The position numbers and the translations under genes were made by a program. From NCBI GenBank assembly GCA_900769705.1, contig CAAGHP010000020.1:136003-200002 (forward strand): a DNA stretch of 64,000 bases, read 5' to 3'. The notes under the pieces are model-generated. The model saw only the letters and a program-made list of their open reading frames with translations, was not told the DNA's origin and made no database searches. Source of the DNA: Alphaproteobacteria bacterium (GTDB lineage Bacteria; Pseudomonadota; Alphaproteobacteria; RF32; CAG-239). Shown in pieces: positions 7,061 to 16,537 of the stretch (within the stretch, counting starts at the first letter, position 1; each line of letters begins with the position of its first letter).

Positions 7061-8884
7061 ATGAGTATGAGAAACATTGCCATCATCGCCCACGTTGACC
7101 ACGGTAAAACTACTTTGGTAGACGGGCTGTTGCGCCAAAGCGGTACATTCCGCGATAATCAAAAAGTAGCTGACTGCGTTATGGATAGTAACGCTTTGGA
7201 GCGTGAAAGAGGTATTACCATTCTTTCTAAATGTACTTCTGTTGATTGGCATGGTACTCACATAAATATTGTAGATACTCCGGGACACGCAGATTTTGGC
7301 GGCGAAGTAGAACGTATTTTATCAATGGTTGATGGAGTTGTTTTGCTGGTTGATGCTTCCGAAGGCCCAATGCCGCAAACCAAGTTCGTTTTAGGCAAGG
7401 CTTTGAAAATTGGCTTAAAACCGATTGTGGTTATTAACAAAGCCGATAAGCCTGATGCCCGTCCGGACGAAGTTTTGAATGAAATCTTTGATTTGTTTGT
7501 TAGCTTGAATGCTAATGATGAACAGCTGGATTTTCCTATTTTGTACGCTTCTGGCCGCAATGGCTGGGCTGTACGCGATTTAGCAGATGAACACAAGGAT
7601 TTAACGCCGCTGTTTGAAACTATTTTGTCCTATGTCAGCGAACCGGTCTGCGAACCTGATAAACCTTTCAGAATGTTGGCGACAACTTTGGAATCAGATA
7701 AATTTGTCGGACGTATTCTGACCGGTAAAATCCAGAGCGGCAGCGTAAAAGTAAACGATGCTGTAAAAGTCATCAACGAACATGGTGAAGTTGAACGCGC
7801 AAAAATTACAAAAATTATGGCCTATAAAGGCTTGGATAGAGTAGCTTTGGATTCGGCTCATGCCGGCGATATTGTGGCTGTAGCCGGTATTGTTAAAGGT
7901 ACGGTTGCCGATACTATCTGCGCTCCGGAAGTAGATGTAAAAGATTATATTAAGGCTCAGCCGATTGATCCTCCGACATTGGCTATGACCTTTTCGGTAA
8001 ATGATTCTCCGCTGGCTGGCAAAGAAGGCGACAAAGTTACTTCCCGTGTGATTTGGGCGCGTCTGGAAAAAGAAGCAGAAGGAAATATCGCTTTGAAAAT
8101 TTCCCGCACCGATAATTCTGATACTTTTGAAGTTGCCGGACGCGGCGAGTTGCAGCTCGGTGTTTTGATTGAAACTATGCGCCGTGAAGGCTTTGAACTT
8201 TCTATTTCTCGTCCGCGCGTTATTATGAAACGTGATGAAAACGGTCAGCTTTTAGAGCCGGTTGAAGAAGTTGTTGTGGATGTAGATGAAGAATTTTCAG
8301 GCGCTGTAGTTGAAAAATTGAGCAAGCGCCGTGCTGAATTGGTGGAAATGATTCCATCGCAGGTTGGCAATAAAGTTCGTTTGATTTTCCATGCACCTTC
8401 ACGTGGCTTAATCGGTTATCACTCTGAATTTTTGACAGATACCCGCGGTACCGGTGTTATGAACCGTATTTTCTACGCTTTTGAGCCATATAAAGGCGAG
8501 ATTGAAGACCGCCGCAACGGTGTGATGATTTCCAGCGAAAACGGACAGGCTATTGCATATTCTTTATGGAAACTGCAAGACCGCGGCCCGATGTTTGTTG
8601 AACACAATAGTCCGGTTTATGTCGGCATGATTATCGGCGAGCATACAAAATACAATGATATTGAAGTAAACCCGACAAAATCTAAGCAGCTGACCAATAT
8701 TCGCGCTGCCGGTAAAGATGAGGCGATTGACCTTATTCCGCCGCGTAAAATGAGTTTGGAACAGGCTTTGGCTTATATTCAATCTGATGAGCTTTTAGAG
8801 GTTACTCCTAAGTCTTTGCGCCTGCGTAAGCGTATTTTGGATCCGATTGCCCGCAAACGTGCCAAACCGGAAACTGTAGAATAA
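7061..8884 (+). CDS. typA: ribosome-associated GTPase TypA/BipA
   Basis: A 607-residue translational GTPase, related to EF-G, that binds the ribosome and helps 50S assembly and stress adaptation. The G domain shows NIAIIAHVDHGKTTL (G1), RGITI (G2), DTPGHADF (G3) and NKAD (G4). The beta-barrel domain and two alpha/beta domains follow, then the BipA-specific C-terminal domain containing RGTGVMNRIF and NIRAAGKDEAI. Length and all G motifs are normal. AAAAGGAAAA precedes the start. It has its own promoter and a strong terminator, so it is probably monocistronic. Confidence 0.97.
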   Translation: MSMRNIAIIAHVDHGKTTLVDGLLRQSGTFRDNQKVADCVMDSNALERERGITILSKCTSVDWHGTHINIVDTPGHADFGGEVERILSMVDGVVLLVDASEGPMPQTKFVLGKALKIGLKPIVVINKADKPDARPDEVLNEIFDLFVSLNANDEQLDFPILYASGRNGWAVRDLADEHKDLTPLFETILSYVSEPVCEPDKPFRMLATTLESDKFVGRILTGKIQSGSVKVNDAVKVINEHGEVERAKITKIMAYKGLDRVALDSAHAGDIVAVAGIVKGTVADTICAPEVDVKDYIKAQPIDPPTLAMTFSVNDSPLAGKEGDKVTSRVIWARLEKEAEGNIALKISRTDNSDTFEVAGRGELQLGVLIETMRREGFELSISRPRVIMKRDENGQLLEPVEEVVVDVDEEFSGAVVEKLSKRRAELVEMIPSQVGNKVRLIFHAPSRGLIGYHSEFLTDTRGTGVMNRIFYAFEPYKGEIEDRRNGVMISSENGQAIAYSLWKLQDRGPMFVEHNSPVYVGMIIGEHTKYNDIEVNPTKSKQLTNIRAAGKDEAIDLIPPRKMSLEQALAYIQSDELLEVTPKSLRLRKRILDPIARKRAKPETVE

Positions 8885-8889
8885 AAATA

Positions 8890-8917
8890 AAGCGCCCTAG
8901 CGGCGCTTTTCTTTATT
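8890..8917 (+). terminator. terminator of typA
   Basis: AGCGCC (8891-8896) pairs with GGCGCT (8902-8907), followed by TTTCTTTATT. Confidence 0.85.
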
Positions 8918-8965
8918 GAATTTTAAGCATTTTTGCGCTACTCTGAAAGCATTGAGGAGAAAATT

Positions 8966-9532
8966 ATGTCCGAAGCTGAAGTTCATAAAAAATGTCCGGA
9001 ATATTGTCCGTTTTTGAAAGCAAACAACACTTTTTGCGAACTGTTTAAGCGCGCGCTGCAGCAAGTTTCTAAGCTTCCGCAGAAATGCGAAGACTGTCTT
9101 AATCCGGAGCAGCGCATGGCATCTTATCAATCGCTTGGGCTGACCTTGAACAACCGCATAGAAATGTGGCAGAAAGCTGTGGTTAAACATAATGAGATAG
9201 AGCTGGGAAAACACCGTGAAGAAGAGGCTTTGCGCCAAAAATTTGCCGCATTTTTAGCTGATAAATACGGTGATAGGCCTCCGCTTGACGGAAATACCTA
9301 TTTGAATAATTTGGTAATCAATCTTTTTATGGTTTTGGACAATACCGAGCGCCACATGATGATGTCCGTATTAAAAAGCAAAGGGGGTCTTTCTTTATTG
9401 CAAGCTATTGATAAAACTCCAAAAGATGATTCCTTGCTGCGTAATATCCGCCGAGAGCTGGATTCACATTATCAGGAATATCAAAAATCTTTGCAAAATT
9501 CTATGGTTGGACGTGAAAATGTGCGTTCTTAA
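8966..9532 (+). CDS. uncharacterised Cys-rich N-terminal protein
   Basis: A 188-residue protein I do not recognise. The start at 8966 follows GAGGAG, while an in-frame ATG at 8933 lacks a site. The first 50 residues contain seven cysteines (positions 11, 15, 24, 42 and 45 and nearby), suggesting metal or Fe-S binding. The rest is charged and predicted helical. There is no signal peptide or membrane segment, so it should be cytoplasmic. It follows the typA terminator and lies 61 bases ahead of the HExxH protein; the two may be transcribed together. Confidence 0.6.
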   Translation: MSEAEVHKKCPEYCPFLKANNTFCELFKRALQQVSKLPQKCEDCLNPEQRMASYQSLGLTLNNRIEMWQKAVVKHNEIELGKHREEEALRQKFAAFLADKYGDRPPLDGNTYLNNLVINLFMVLDNTERHMMMSVLKSKGGLSLLQAIDKTPKDDSLLRNIRRELDSHYQEYQKSLQNSMVGRENVRS

Positions 9533-9593
9533 TTCTGTTGATTTTTTGTCAAGAACATGCTATTATTTGCAAAAATGTATTTAAGGATTTGCA

Positions 9594-11534
9594 ATGTCAA
9601 AAGAAACCATGTTGCTGGCAACGGCAGACAATCATGTTATAGCTGTTGAGCTGGAATATTACAATAACGCAGAAAAAAGCCGCAAAATGCGCTTATATGA
9701 GCATTATTGCGAAAATTTGAATTATCATGATTTTTATCGGATGTTCAATAATTTTGCACGTTCCAACAGTTACGGTAGTGCCTTGGAAAAAGAGTTTTTT
9801 TTGCAGGTTGATTCTCAAAATACTGACTTTTTAAATCGTGAAATTACCGGTTATGATTTTGTTAAATCTCCGCAATTATATGAAAATAACGTTATTGCAA
9901 ATAATTATCCGTCAAATATAGCTGCAAAAGCCAATACGGTGCATTTTGATAATCACGTTGATGATGACGATATTCCGCAGCTGATTAAAAATCTGGGCTA
10001 TAAAATCGAGCCGGAAGACAATGTGTATGATGTGCGTTATAATGCGGCTATACAGCAATATGAAGCAGTCGGCTTAAAGCGTCGCCGCGCTTCGGTAAAT
10101 GTGAGTAAAAAGCGCGTAAAATTGATACGTAATCATTTTACTTTTCAGCCGGCTGAATATGCTTTGCTGCAAAGATTGCTGTCAGATTGGAACAACCAGC
10201 GCCATACAAATCCGAATTTAACTATCGGAAAATTCTGCAAGACCATCAGTGATGCTAAAGAAAGAAGCTTGTTTACGGTATATGCCATGGAACAGACAAA
10301 TGTAAATCATCGGATTTTGTTGCTTCGCCATGAGCTCACACATGTGAAAAACAGTGCGCTGCAAGCCGGATTTGGTTTGAAAAAAGGGGCTAAACGCCTG
10401 TCTGTGGAGGATTATTACCGACTGCAGGTAGAAGATGAACGCAGTTCGTATTTATCTCAGGTTGTCAATGCTGCCAATATATATTTAAAAAATGGTAATC
10501 CGCAAGATTTTACCATGTTTGACGGCGAGTCCGGCTCTTTGGTGGCGGCTTTAAAAAAAATGCCTGAAAGCAGCCGTTTTTCGTACGTTTCAAATCCGGA
10601 AAATTTAATTGATACGGCTTTTAAGTCATTCGCTAAAAATCACCGTAACGAATATGACAGCCTCCAGTTTGTCAACAATATGAAATTAGAGATGCAAAGA
10701 ATTCCTATGAGTGCGGAGTATGATACAAATCGGGAAGAATTTTTTAAGCGGCGTTCTCTGTATTATCGCTATGAGCTGTATAATCCGCAGTCAGGAAATT
10801 ATGAATATAAAAATTTTACGCCGTTTATCAATAGTTCGCGTGAAGTATATTTAAGTCAGGATAATATAACGAATATCATAGAGCCTTGCCGGCAAATCAT
10901 TACGCGTCGTTTGGCTGAATTTAATCGCGATAAAAGCAGAGGAGAAATAAACCCGATGCTGGTAGAAGAGGCAAAAGCGCTGATGCGTGATAATTTGCAT
11001 AAATCTCGGTTGATAAATAACATAAACGGCATAGAAGTTTCTGATTTGGCAGATGACAATCGGCAGCCTGTTTCTCAGCCGGCGCAACAGCCGCGGAAGC
11101 CGGCTGTGTGGAGCAGAGGACTTGAAGCATATTGGAGTAAATTTGAGGGATACAAAGAGATTGCTAATACGGAAAGAGAATATTCTTTTAGTATAAAGGA
11201 AGGTACAATAAAATATACTGAACAGAGTAAGGTTCAGGTCAGTAAGGATGCGCAATATGATGCATATGTAAAATTGTTGCAAGAGCCAAGTAATAAGTCT
11301 AAGCCGATTATATTTAAGGATACTTTAACGGAAGAGCAAGCCTTGAAATTATATGTAGCTTGTGTTAATAGCAATCGCATAATGAAAGGCGCTGTGCCGA
11401 GGGATTTGAAAAAGCTTTCAAGCTTGCGTGATATTCCGGCTGCTGATTTGCAAAGATGTGTGCAGGCAATCGGGCAGAATGAAAATAAAAAAGCGCCTGT
11501 GCAGAAGAGAATAATGTCGCAAAGAGAAAGATGA
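9594..11534 (+). CDS. uncharacterised protein with HExxH metallopeptidase motif
   Basis: A 646-residue cytoplasmic protein with no signal peptide or membrane segment. Around residues 240-290 it reads LLLRHELTHVKN, then about 30 residues later VEDERSSYLSQV. The HELTH sequence plus a downstream acidic residue fits a gluzincin-like zinc protease site. No known family could be assigned. The region 480-520 is Pro/Gln-rich and looks like a linker to a separate C-terminal domain of about 120 residues. AAGGATTT precedes the ATG. The unusual size, multi-domain build and protease motif would suit a secreted effector or phage-like protein, but that is speculation. Confidence 0.6.
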   Translation: MSKETMLLATADNHVIAVELEYYNNAEKSRKMRLYEHYCENLNYHDFYRMFNNFARSNSYGSALEKEFFLQVDSQNTDFLNREITGYDFVKSPQLYENNVIANNYPSNIAAKANTVHFDNHVDDDDIPQLIKNLGYKIEPEDNVYDVRYNAAIQQYEAVGLKRRRASVNVSKKRVKLIRNHFTFQPAEYALLQRLLSDWNNQRHTNPNLTIGKFCKTISDAKERSLFTVYAMEQTNVNHRILLLRHELTHVKNSALQAGFGLKKGAKRLSVEDYYRLQVEDERSSYLSQVVNAANIYLKNGNPQDFTMFDGESGSLVAALKKMPESSRFSYVSNPENLIDTAFKSFAKNHRNEYDSLQFVNNMKLEMQRIPMSAEYDTNREEFFKRRSLYYRYELYNPQSGNYEYKNFTPFINSSREVYLSQDNITNIIEPCRQIITRRLAEFNRDKSRGEINPMLVEEAKALMRDNLHKSRLINNINGIEVSDLADDNRQPVSQPAQQPRKPAVWSRGLEAYWSKFEGYKEIANTEREYSFSIKEGTIKYTEQSKVQVSKDAQYDAYVKLLQEPSNKSKPIIFKDTLTEEQALKLYVACVNSNRIMKGAVPRDLKKLSSLRDIPAADLQRCVQAIGQNENKKAPVQKRIMSQRER

Positions 11535-11675
11535 GGCTTAAAATTCGGAGTTTGTTAAAAGCGACTGTGGTGCTGTATCTTGTTAAAAATGACAAATGTA
11601 TCATCAAGAGGTATAATTGCTCTGTATGTTTAAAAAAAATGGCTTAATGACGATTTGTAAAAATAAGAGGTAAAA

Positions 11676-13019
11676 ATGGATAATAAGACAATTTATGCTT
11701 TATCTACAGTGTTCGGAAAATCCGGAGTAGGGATAATTCGTATATCCGGTAACAAAGCTTTTGAGGTAATTTCCCAAATGACGGATTTAGATGTCGCAAA
11801 AATTGCCGGCCGCAAAATGTATTTAACTAAATTTTATAATCCTGTTTCACGTGAAACATTAGATAATTCTTTGCTGGTGGCTTTTAAATCTCCTGCCTCA
11901 TTTACAGGAGAAAATACTGTAGAAATAAATTGTCATGGCTCAAAAGCGGTTATCCGTAGTTTTTTAGAGGCATTGTCTTTGCTACCGGATTTTCGTTTGG
12001 CCGAACCGGGGGAATTTTCTCGCCGCTCGTTTTATAACGGTAAGATGGATTTGACAGAAGCTGACGGTTTAGCAGATTTAATAGATGCTGAAACCGCTTT
12101 GCAGCAAAAAGTCGCCTTGCAACAAATGGGGGGAACCTTGTTTGATTTATATAATGATTGGCGCACCAGATTGGTTAATGTTTTGTCTTATATAGAAGCA
12201 TATATAGATTTTCCTGATGAGGATATTCCGCAGGATACGGTGCAGAAAATCGAAAACGGTGTATTTAAAATTTCAGAAGAAATTAAAAATCACTTACAAC
12301 AGAATAATGTGGAAGAACGTTTGCGCGATGGTTTTAGAGTTGTAATTGCCGGACCTGCAAACGCCGGAAAATCTAGTTTGATAAATGCTGTTGTCAAAAG
12401 AAATGTGGCTATTGTTTCTGATATTGCCGGAACAACCCGTGATGCTATTGAAGCTTATGTTGATTTAAATGGATTTCCGGTAATTTTTACCGATACAGCC
12501 GGACTGCGTGAATCTGCTGATAAAATTGAACAAATCGGTATTAAGCTGGCAAAGGATAAAATTGCGGAGGCTGATTTTTGCTTGTTTATGTTTGATGCTG
12601 AAAAAGATACGCCGGAAATTTTTGCCGAATATATAAATTCTATAAATGTGCCTTATGTTTTGGTTGCTAATAAAATGGATAAAATATCCGCGGATCAGCA
12701 AATAAAATTGCAAAAGAAAGGGTGTATTTTAATCTCGGCTAAAGAAAATCAAAATGTAAACGTTATTACTGATAAAATTTATGAAACATTTCAGAATATG
12801 TATGTGAAAAGCTCTGCTCAGCTGATTACCAGACAGCGCTATAAAGAATCTTTGTCGGAATGCTTGGAGAATTTAAGTCGTTTTAATCTGCAAAAAGAAA
12901 TTGAATTGTCGGCTGAGGATATTCGTTTGGCTTGCCGAGCTATCGGTAAAATTACCGGTCAGGTGGAAGTTGATGAGATTTTAGATAAAATATTCAGCAG
13001 TTTTTGTATTGGAAAATAA
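11676..13019 (+). CDS. mnmE: tRNA modification GTPase MnmE
   Basis: A 447-residue dimeric GTPase that works with MnmG to place the 5-(carboxymethyl)aminomethyl group on U34 of tRNAs. It has an N-terminal folate-binding domain (residues 1-118), a helical domain, and an inserted G domain with GPANAGKSS (G1, about 225), DIAGTTRD (G2), DTAGLRE (G3) and NKMD (G4). The C-terminal CIGK carries the catalytic Cys. AAGAGG precedes the start. A perfect parS site (11843-11858) is embedded in the coding sequence and encodes VSRET at about residues 57-61, outside any known active site. Confidence 0.97.
   Translation: MDNKTIYALSTVFGKSGVGIIRISGNKAFEVISQMTDLDVAKIAGRKMYLTKFYNPVSRETLDNSLLVAFKSPASFTGENTVEINCHGSKAVIRSFLEALSLLPDFRLAEPGEFSRRSFYNGKMDLTEADGLADLIDAETALQQKVALQQMGGTLFDLYNDWRTRLVNVLSYIEAYIDFPDEDIPQDTVQKIENGVFKISEEIKNHLQQNNVEERLRDGFRVVIAGPANAGKSSLINAVVKRNVAIVSDIAGTTRDAIEAYVDLNGFPVIFTDTAGLRESADKIEQIGIKLAKDKIAEADFCLFMFDAEKDTPEIFAEYINSINVPYVLVANKMDKISADQQIKLQKKGCILISAKENQNVNVITDKIYETFQNMYVKSSAQLITRQRYKESLSECLENLSRFNLQKEIELSAEDIRLACRAIGKITGQVEVDEILDKIFSSFCIGK
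11843..11858 (+). promoter_or_regulatory. parS centromere site 1 (inside mnmE)
   Basis: The perfect 16-base palindrome TGTTTCACGTGAAACA, the standard ParB-binding consensus, lies in the frame that encodes VSRET. Confidence 0.95.
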
Positions 13020-13050
13020 TAAAACATTGTATTTAAATTTTGTTTATAAA

Positions 13051-13092
13051 AAAATACGCTGTATTTAAATCTGTGCGGCGTATTTTAATTTG
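13051..13092 (+). terminator. probable terminator of mnmE
   Basis: AAAATACGC (13051-13059) pairs with GCGTATTTT (13078-13086). The loop of 18 bases holds one TGTATTTAAA motif, and T-rich sequence follows. The long loop makes it a weak terminator. Confidence 0.45.
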
Positions 13093-13140
13093 CATTTATT
13101 TTAGTTTTGTGCTTTAGTGTAAAAAAAATTAGAGGCTGAA

Positions 13141-14985
13141 ATGAATAATATGTATGATGTGATTGTTGTTGGCGGTGGACATGCAGGTTGTGAGGCTTGC
13201 GCTGCTGCGGCACGTACCGGTGCTAAAACTTTGTTGGTTACTCATAAAATTTCTACAATCGGCGAAATGTCGTGCAATCCTGCTATTGGTGGATTGGGAA
13301 AAGGACATTTGGTGCGTGAAGTAGATGCCTTAGACGGGTTAATGGGGCGTGTTATAGATAAAGCTGGTATCCAGTTCAGAATGCTTAATTTATCTAAAGG
13401 ACCTGCTGTGCGTGGGCCGCGTGCTCAGGCTGATCGTGCACTCTATAAAAAGTATATGCTGCAGGCTTTGCAGGAAACTCCTAATTTGGATATTAAAGAG
13501 GGAGCAGTTGAAGGTTTGCTGATAAAAGATAATAATGTTTGCGGTGTAAAGCTGGCTGATGAAACCGAAATTTTTGCAAAAGCCGTGGTTTTGACAACCG
13601 GTACATTCTTAAATGGTATTATGTTTACAGGTCATCAAACTTCTATCGGCGGACGTGTCGGAGATATTTCATGTACTGGTGTAACGCCTTATTTAAAATC
13701 TTTAGGCTTACAGCTGGGGCGCTTAAAAACCGGTACGCCATCTCGTTTAAACGGCGATACGATTAACTGGGATATTTTGGAAAGACAATCCGGCGATAAA
13801 AATCCGGTGCCGTTTTCATTTTTAACTAAAGAGCTTAATAATCGCCAAATTGATTGCGGTGTAACTTATACAAATGAAACTACGCATAAAATTATTCGTG
13901 ATAATTTTTCTAAGTGTGCTTTGTTTTCCGGTTTGATTACCGGTAAAGGGCCGCGTTATTGTCCGAGCATTGAGGATAAATTAGTCCGCTTTGCCGACAG
14001 AACGTCTCATCAGATTTTTTTAGAGCCTGAGGGATACGATACAAACGTAGTTTATCCTAATGGTATTTCTACATCATTGCCGGCTGATGTGCAGGATGCT
14101 TTTATTCATACGATGAAAGGCTTGGAAAATGTAGAAATTTTGCGCTATGCGTATGCAATTGAATATGACTTTGTTAATCCGCAGGAACTAGATCATTGCT
14201 TAGCCGTTAAAAAGTCTAAGGGATTATATTTAGCCGGACAAATCAACGGTACAACCGGTTATGAAGAAGCGGCGGCTCAGGGCCTGCTTGCCGGTGTAAA
14301 TGCGGCTTTGTTTGCTCTTGACCGCGGTAAGGAATTTAATATTGACCGCAGCCAAGGTTATATCGGAGTTATGGTTGATGACTTAATTACTAAAGGCGTG
14401 GATGAGCCTTATAGAATGTTCACCTCTCGTTCGGAATATCGTTTGGTATTGCGTGCCGATAATGCTGATGCTCGTCTGACAGAGCTTGGTTATAATATCG
14501 GCTGTGTTTCTGAAAATAGATACAGTGTATTTAAAACTAAAGAAGAGAAGATTAAAAAGTTTGATGATTTTTGCTTAAATAAAATTGTTTCTTATCCGGA
14601 AATAGAAAGCTTGGGCATAACTGTAAAACATAATGGTAAAAAGACACTGAAAGATTTGCTGGGTTATCAATATGTTTCACGTGAAACAATTTCAAAAATT
14701 GCACCGGAAAGCAAGGATATAGAAAATTCTGTTTACGAACAAGTTGAAATTGATGCTAAGTATGCGGGTTATTTAAAACGCGAATATGAGGATATCGCCG
14801 TATTTAAACGTGATGAAAATTTACAAATTCGTGATGATATAGATTATTCTAAAATCGGCGGACTATCTACGGAAATGATTCAGCGCTTTACGGCTGTAAA
14901 ACCAAAAACAATAGGTGAGGCCGCTCGCATAAAAGGTGTTACTCCGGCAGCTGTTACAGCTATTTTAGGATATATCAAAAAATGA
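13141..14985 (+). CDS. mnmG: tRNA uridine-5-carboxymethylaminomethyl modification enzyme MnmG (GidA)
   Basis: A 614-residue FAD enzyme, the partner of MnmE in wobble-U34 modification. It shows the FAD-binding GGGHAGCEA near the start, SCNPAIGGLGKGHLVREVDALDG, MLNLSKGPAVRGPRAQADR, LKTGTPSRL, the CPSIEDK segment with its conserved Cys, and AGQINGTTGYEEAAAQG. The C-terminal helical domain is complete. A perfect parS (14673-14688) lies near codon 512, encoding VSRET. The stop overlaps the start of the PHP gene (ATGA), so the two are translationally coupled. Confidence 0.97.
   Translation: MNNMYDVIVVGGGHAGCEACAAAARTGAKTLLVTHKISTIGEMSCNPAIGGLGKGHLVREVDALDGLMGRVIDKAGIQFRMLNLSKGPAVRGPRAQADRALYKKYMLQALQETPNLDIKEGAVEGLLIKDNNVCGVKLADETEIFAKAVVLTTGTFLNGIMFTGHQTSIGGRVGDISCTGVTPYLKSLGLQLGRLKTGTPSRLNGDTINWDILERQSGDKNPVPFSFLTKELNNRQIDCGVTYTNETTHKIIRDNFSKCALFSGLITGKGPRYCPSIEDKLVRFADRTSHQIFLEPEGYDTNVVYPNGISTSLPADVQDAFIHTMKGLENVEILRYAYAIEYDFVNPQELDHCLAVKKSKGLYLAGQINGTTGYEEAAAQGLLAGVNAALFALDRGKEFNIDRSQGYIGVMVDDLITKGVDEPYRMFTSRSEYRLVLRADNADARLTELGYNIGCVSENRYSVFKTKEEKIKKFDDFCLNKIVSYPEIESLGITVKHNGKKTLKDLLGYQYVSRETISKIAPESKDIENSVYEQVEIDAKYAGYLKREYEDIAVFKRDENLQIRDDIDYSKIGGLSTEMIQRFTAVKPKTIGEAARIKGVTPAAVTAILGYIKK
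14673..14688 (+). promoter_or_regulatory. parS centromere site 2 (inside mnmG)
   Basis: A perfect TGTTTCACGTGAAACA palindrome, again encoding VSRET. Confidence 0.95.
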
Positions 14986-15821
14986 TAGTCCAGAATTTTT
15001 CATATCATTCGCACACAAATTTTTCCGATGGATATAATACGCTTGAAGAGATGGTCGCACAGGCTAAAAAACTTGGTTTTTGTGAACTTGGTATAAGTGA
15101 CCATTTGTGTGTGCATAAAAATATACAGCAAAGCAAATCTTGGCCGCTATGGGTACAACGTAACAATAGTCATATATTTAAAAAAGATTTCAAAGAAAGT
15201 CTGCCGGATTTTCAAAAGCATTGCGAACATATTCGCAAAGTTTCTGCTCAAAGCGGCTTAAAATTGTTTGTTGGTTTTGAGATTGATTTTTTTACATACA
15301 GCGGTTGGTTTGACGAGCTGCAGGACTTTTTGAAACAGCTTGATTATGATTATGTTATTACCGGTAATCATATGTTGTTTGATGAAAATTGCGCAAATTT
15401 AATTGATTTATATGATATGCCGATTTTCTATCATGATGTTGTTTTGCAAAATGAATTACTGCAAAGGCATTTTGAAACTATAGAAAAAGCTGTAAAAAGC
15501 GGTGTATTTAAATTTTTAGCGCATCTAGACTATGCGCGCCGGTTAGGAAATATTTGCTCTGCTGAAAAATTTATGCCGAAAAAGTTAAAAATTTTAGATG
15601 CTTTGCAAAGTCAAAATATAGGAATGGAAATCAGCACTAAAGGCTTGCGTAAAATTAACGATTTTTATCCAAGTGAAAAAATTTTAGCAGAAGCTGCAAA
15701 GCGTAATATTTCGTTTGTTATCAGCGATGATGCGCATGCGGTTGCTGAGTTAGGTGATAGATTTGATTTAGCTGAAATTGCTTTAGCAAAGCATAATATT
15801 CAGCATCGAATTAAGTTTTAG
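14982..15821 (+). CDS. PHP-domain phosphoesterase, histidinol-phosphatase family
   Basis: A 279-residue protein with the metal-binding motifs of the PHP superfamily in order: HSHTNFSDG (about residue 9), GISDHL, GFEIDFF, ITGNHML, LAHLDYARR and SDDAHAV near the end. Such proteins hydrolyse phosphate monoesters using two or three metal ions. The overall pattern is that of HisK/HisJ-type histidinol phosphatases, which would act in histidine synthesis. No other his gene is nearby, so the true substrate is unclear. It overlaps mnmG by 4 bases, an insertion into the usual mnmG-rsmG order. Confidence 0.85.
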   Translation: MIVQNFSYHSHTNFSDGYNTLEEMVAQAKKLGFCELGISDHLCVHKNIQQSKSWPLWVQRNNSHIFKKDFKESLPDFQKHCEHIRKVSAQSGLKLFVGFEIDFFTYSGWFDELQDFLKQLDYDYVITGNHMLFDENCANLIDLYDMPIFYHDVVLQNELLQRHFETIEKAVKSGVFKFLAHLDYARRLGNICSAEKFMPKKLKILDALQSQNIGMEISTKGLRKINDFYPSEKILAEAAKRNISFVISDDAHAVAELGDRFDLAEIALAKHNIQHRIKF

Positions 15822-15886
15822 TGAATAACAATTATATTTTGTTGCATAAAATTTAAATAACGCATACTTTATAATCAGAGGTAAAA

Positions 15887-16537
15887 ATGAATTTTGATGA
15901 AGAAGTTTTAAGTTATGATGTTTCACGTGAAACATTGCAAAAAATGAAAGATTTTTTGCAAATTCTTTTAGAATGGAATCAAAAAATTAACTTAGTCAGC
16001 AAAAATGCCGAAAAAGAGCTTGAAACGCGCCATCTTTTAGATTCTTTGCAGCTGATAGATTATATTCGCGATGATGCAAAATTGCTTGTAGATATAGGCA
16101 GCGGTTCCGGTTTCCCGGGAATTGTGCTGGCTATTGCCAGTCAAGAAAAATTTCCGATGCTCAAAATCGTGCTTATAGAAAGTATAACTAAAAAAACATT
16201 GTATTTAAAAGATGTTTGTAAACGGCTAAATTTATTGAATGTAGAAGTTATAAATGACCGAGCTGAAAACATTGTATTTAAAGATGTTGACTATATAACG
16301 GCTCGTGCCGTTGCATCGGTTGATAAAATTCTGAAGTGTACAGCAGGGCTGTATTCTAAAAATACAGAATATGTTTTGCTTAAAGGCCATACAGGATTCG
16401 CTGAGTTGGAAGAGGCTGATAAAAATTGGAAAATGTTGGTAGATATTCATGAGGATTTTTACGCACGCCCATTTGAAGTTGAACGCGGCAAAGAAGGATA
16501 TGTTTTCTGCTTGACGGGAATAAGGAGAAAAAAATGA
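15887..16537 (+). CDS. rsmG: 16S rRNA (guanine527-N7)-methyltransferase RsmG
   Basis: A 216-residue SAM-dependent methyltransferase that modifies G527 of 16S rRNA. It shows the family start (MKDFLQILLEWNQKINLVSKN), LDSLQL, the SAM loop LLVDIGSGSGFPGIVLAI, and VINDRAENI...DYITARAVASVDKIL. AGAGG precedes the ATG. The perfect parS at 15919-15934 covers codons 11-16 (VSRET). Its last bases overlap the start of parA. Two TGTATTTAAA motifs lie within it (16200, 16273). Confidence 0.95.
   Translation: MNFDEEVLSYDVSRETLQKMKDFLQILLEWNQKINLVSKNAEKELETRHLLDSLQLIDYIRDDAKLLVDIGSGSGFPGIVLAIASQEKFPMLKIVLIESITKKTLYLKDVCKRLNLLNVEVINDRAENIVFKDVDYITARAVASVDKILKCTAGLYSKNTEYVLLKGHTGFAELEEADKNWKMLVDIHEDFYARPFEVERGKEGYVFCLTGIRRKK
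15919..15934 (+). promoter_or_regulatory. parS centromere site 3 (inside rsmG)
   Basis: A perfect TGTTTCACGTGAAACA palindrome, 32 bases inside the gene and about 600 bases upstream of parA. Confidence 0.95.
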
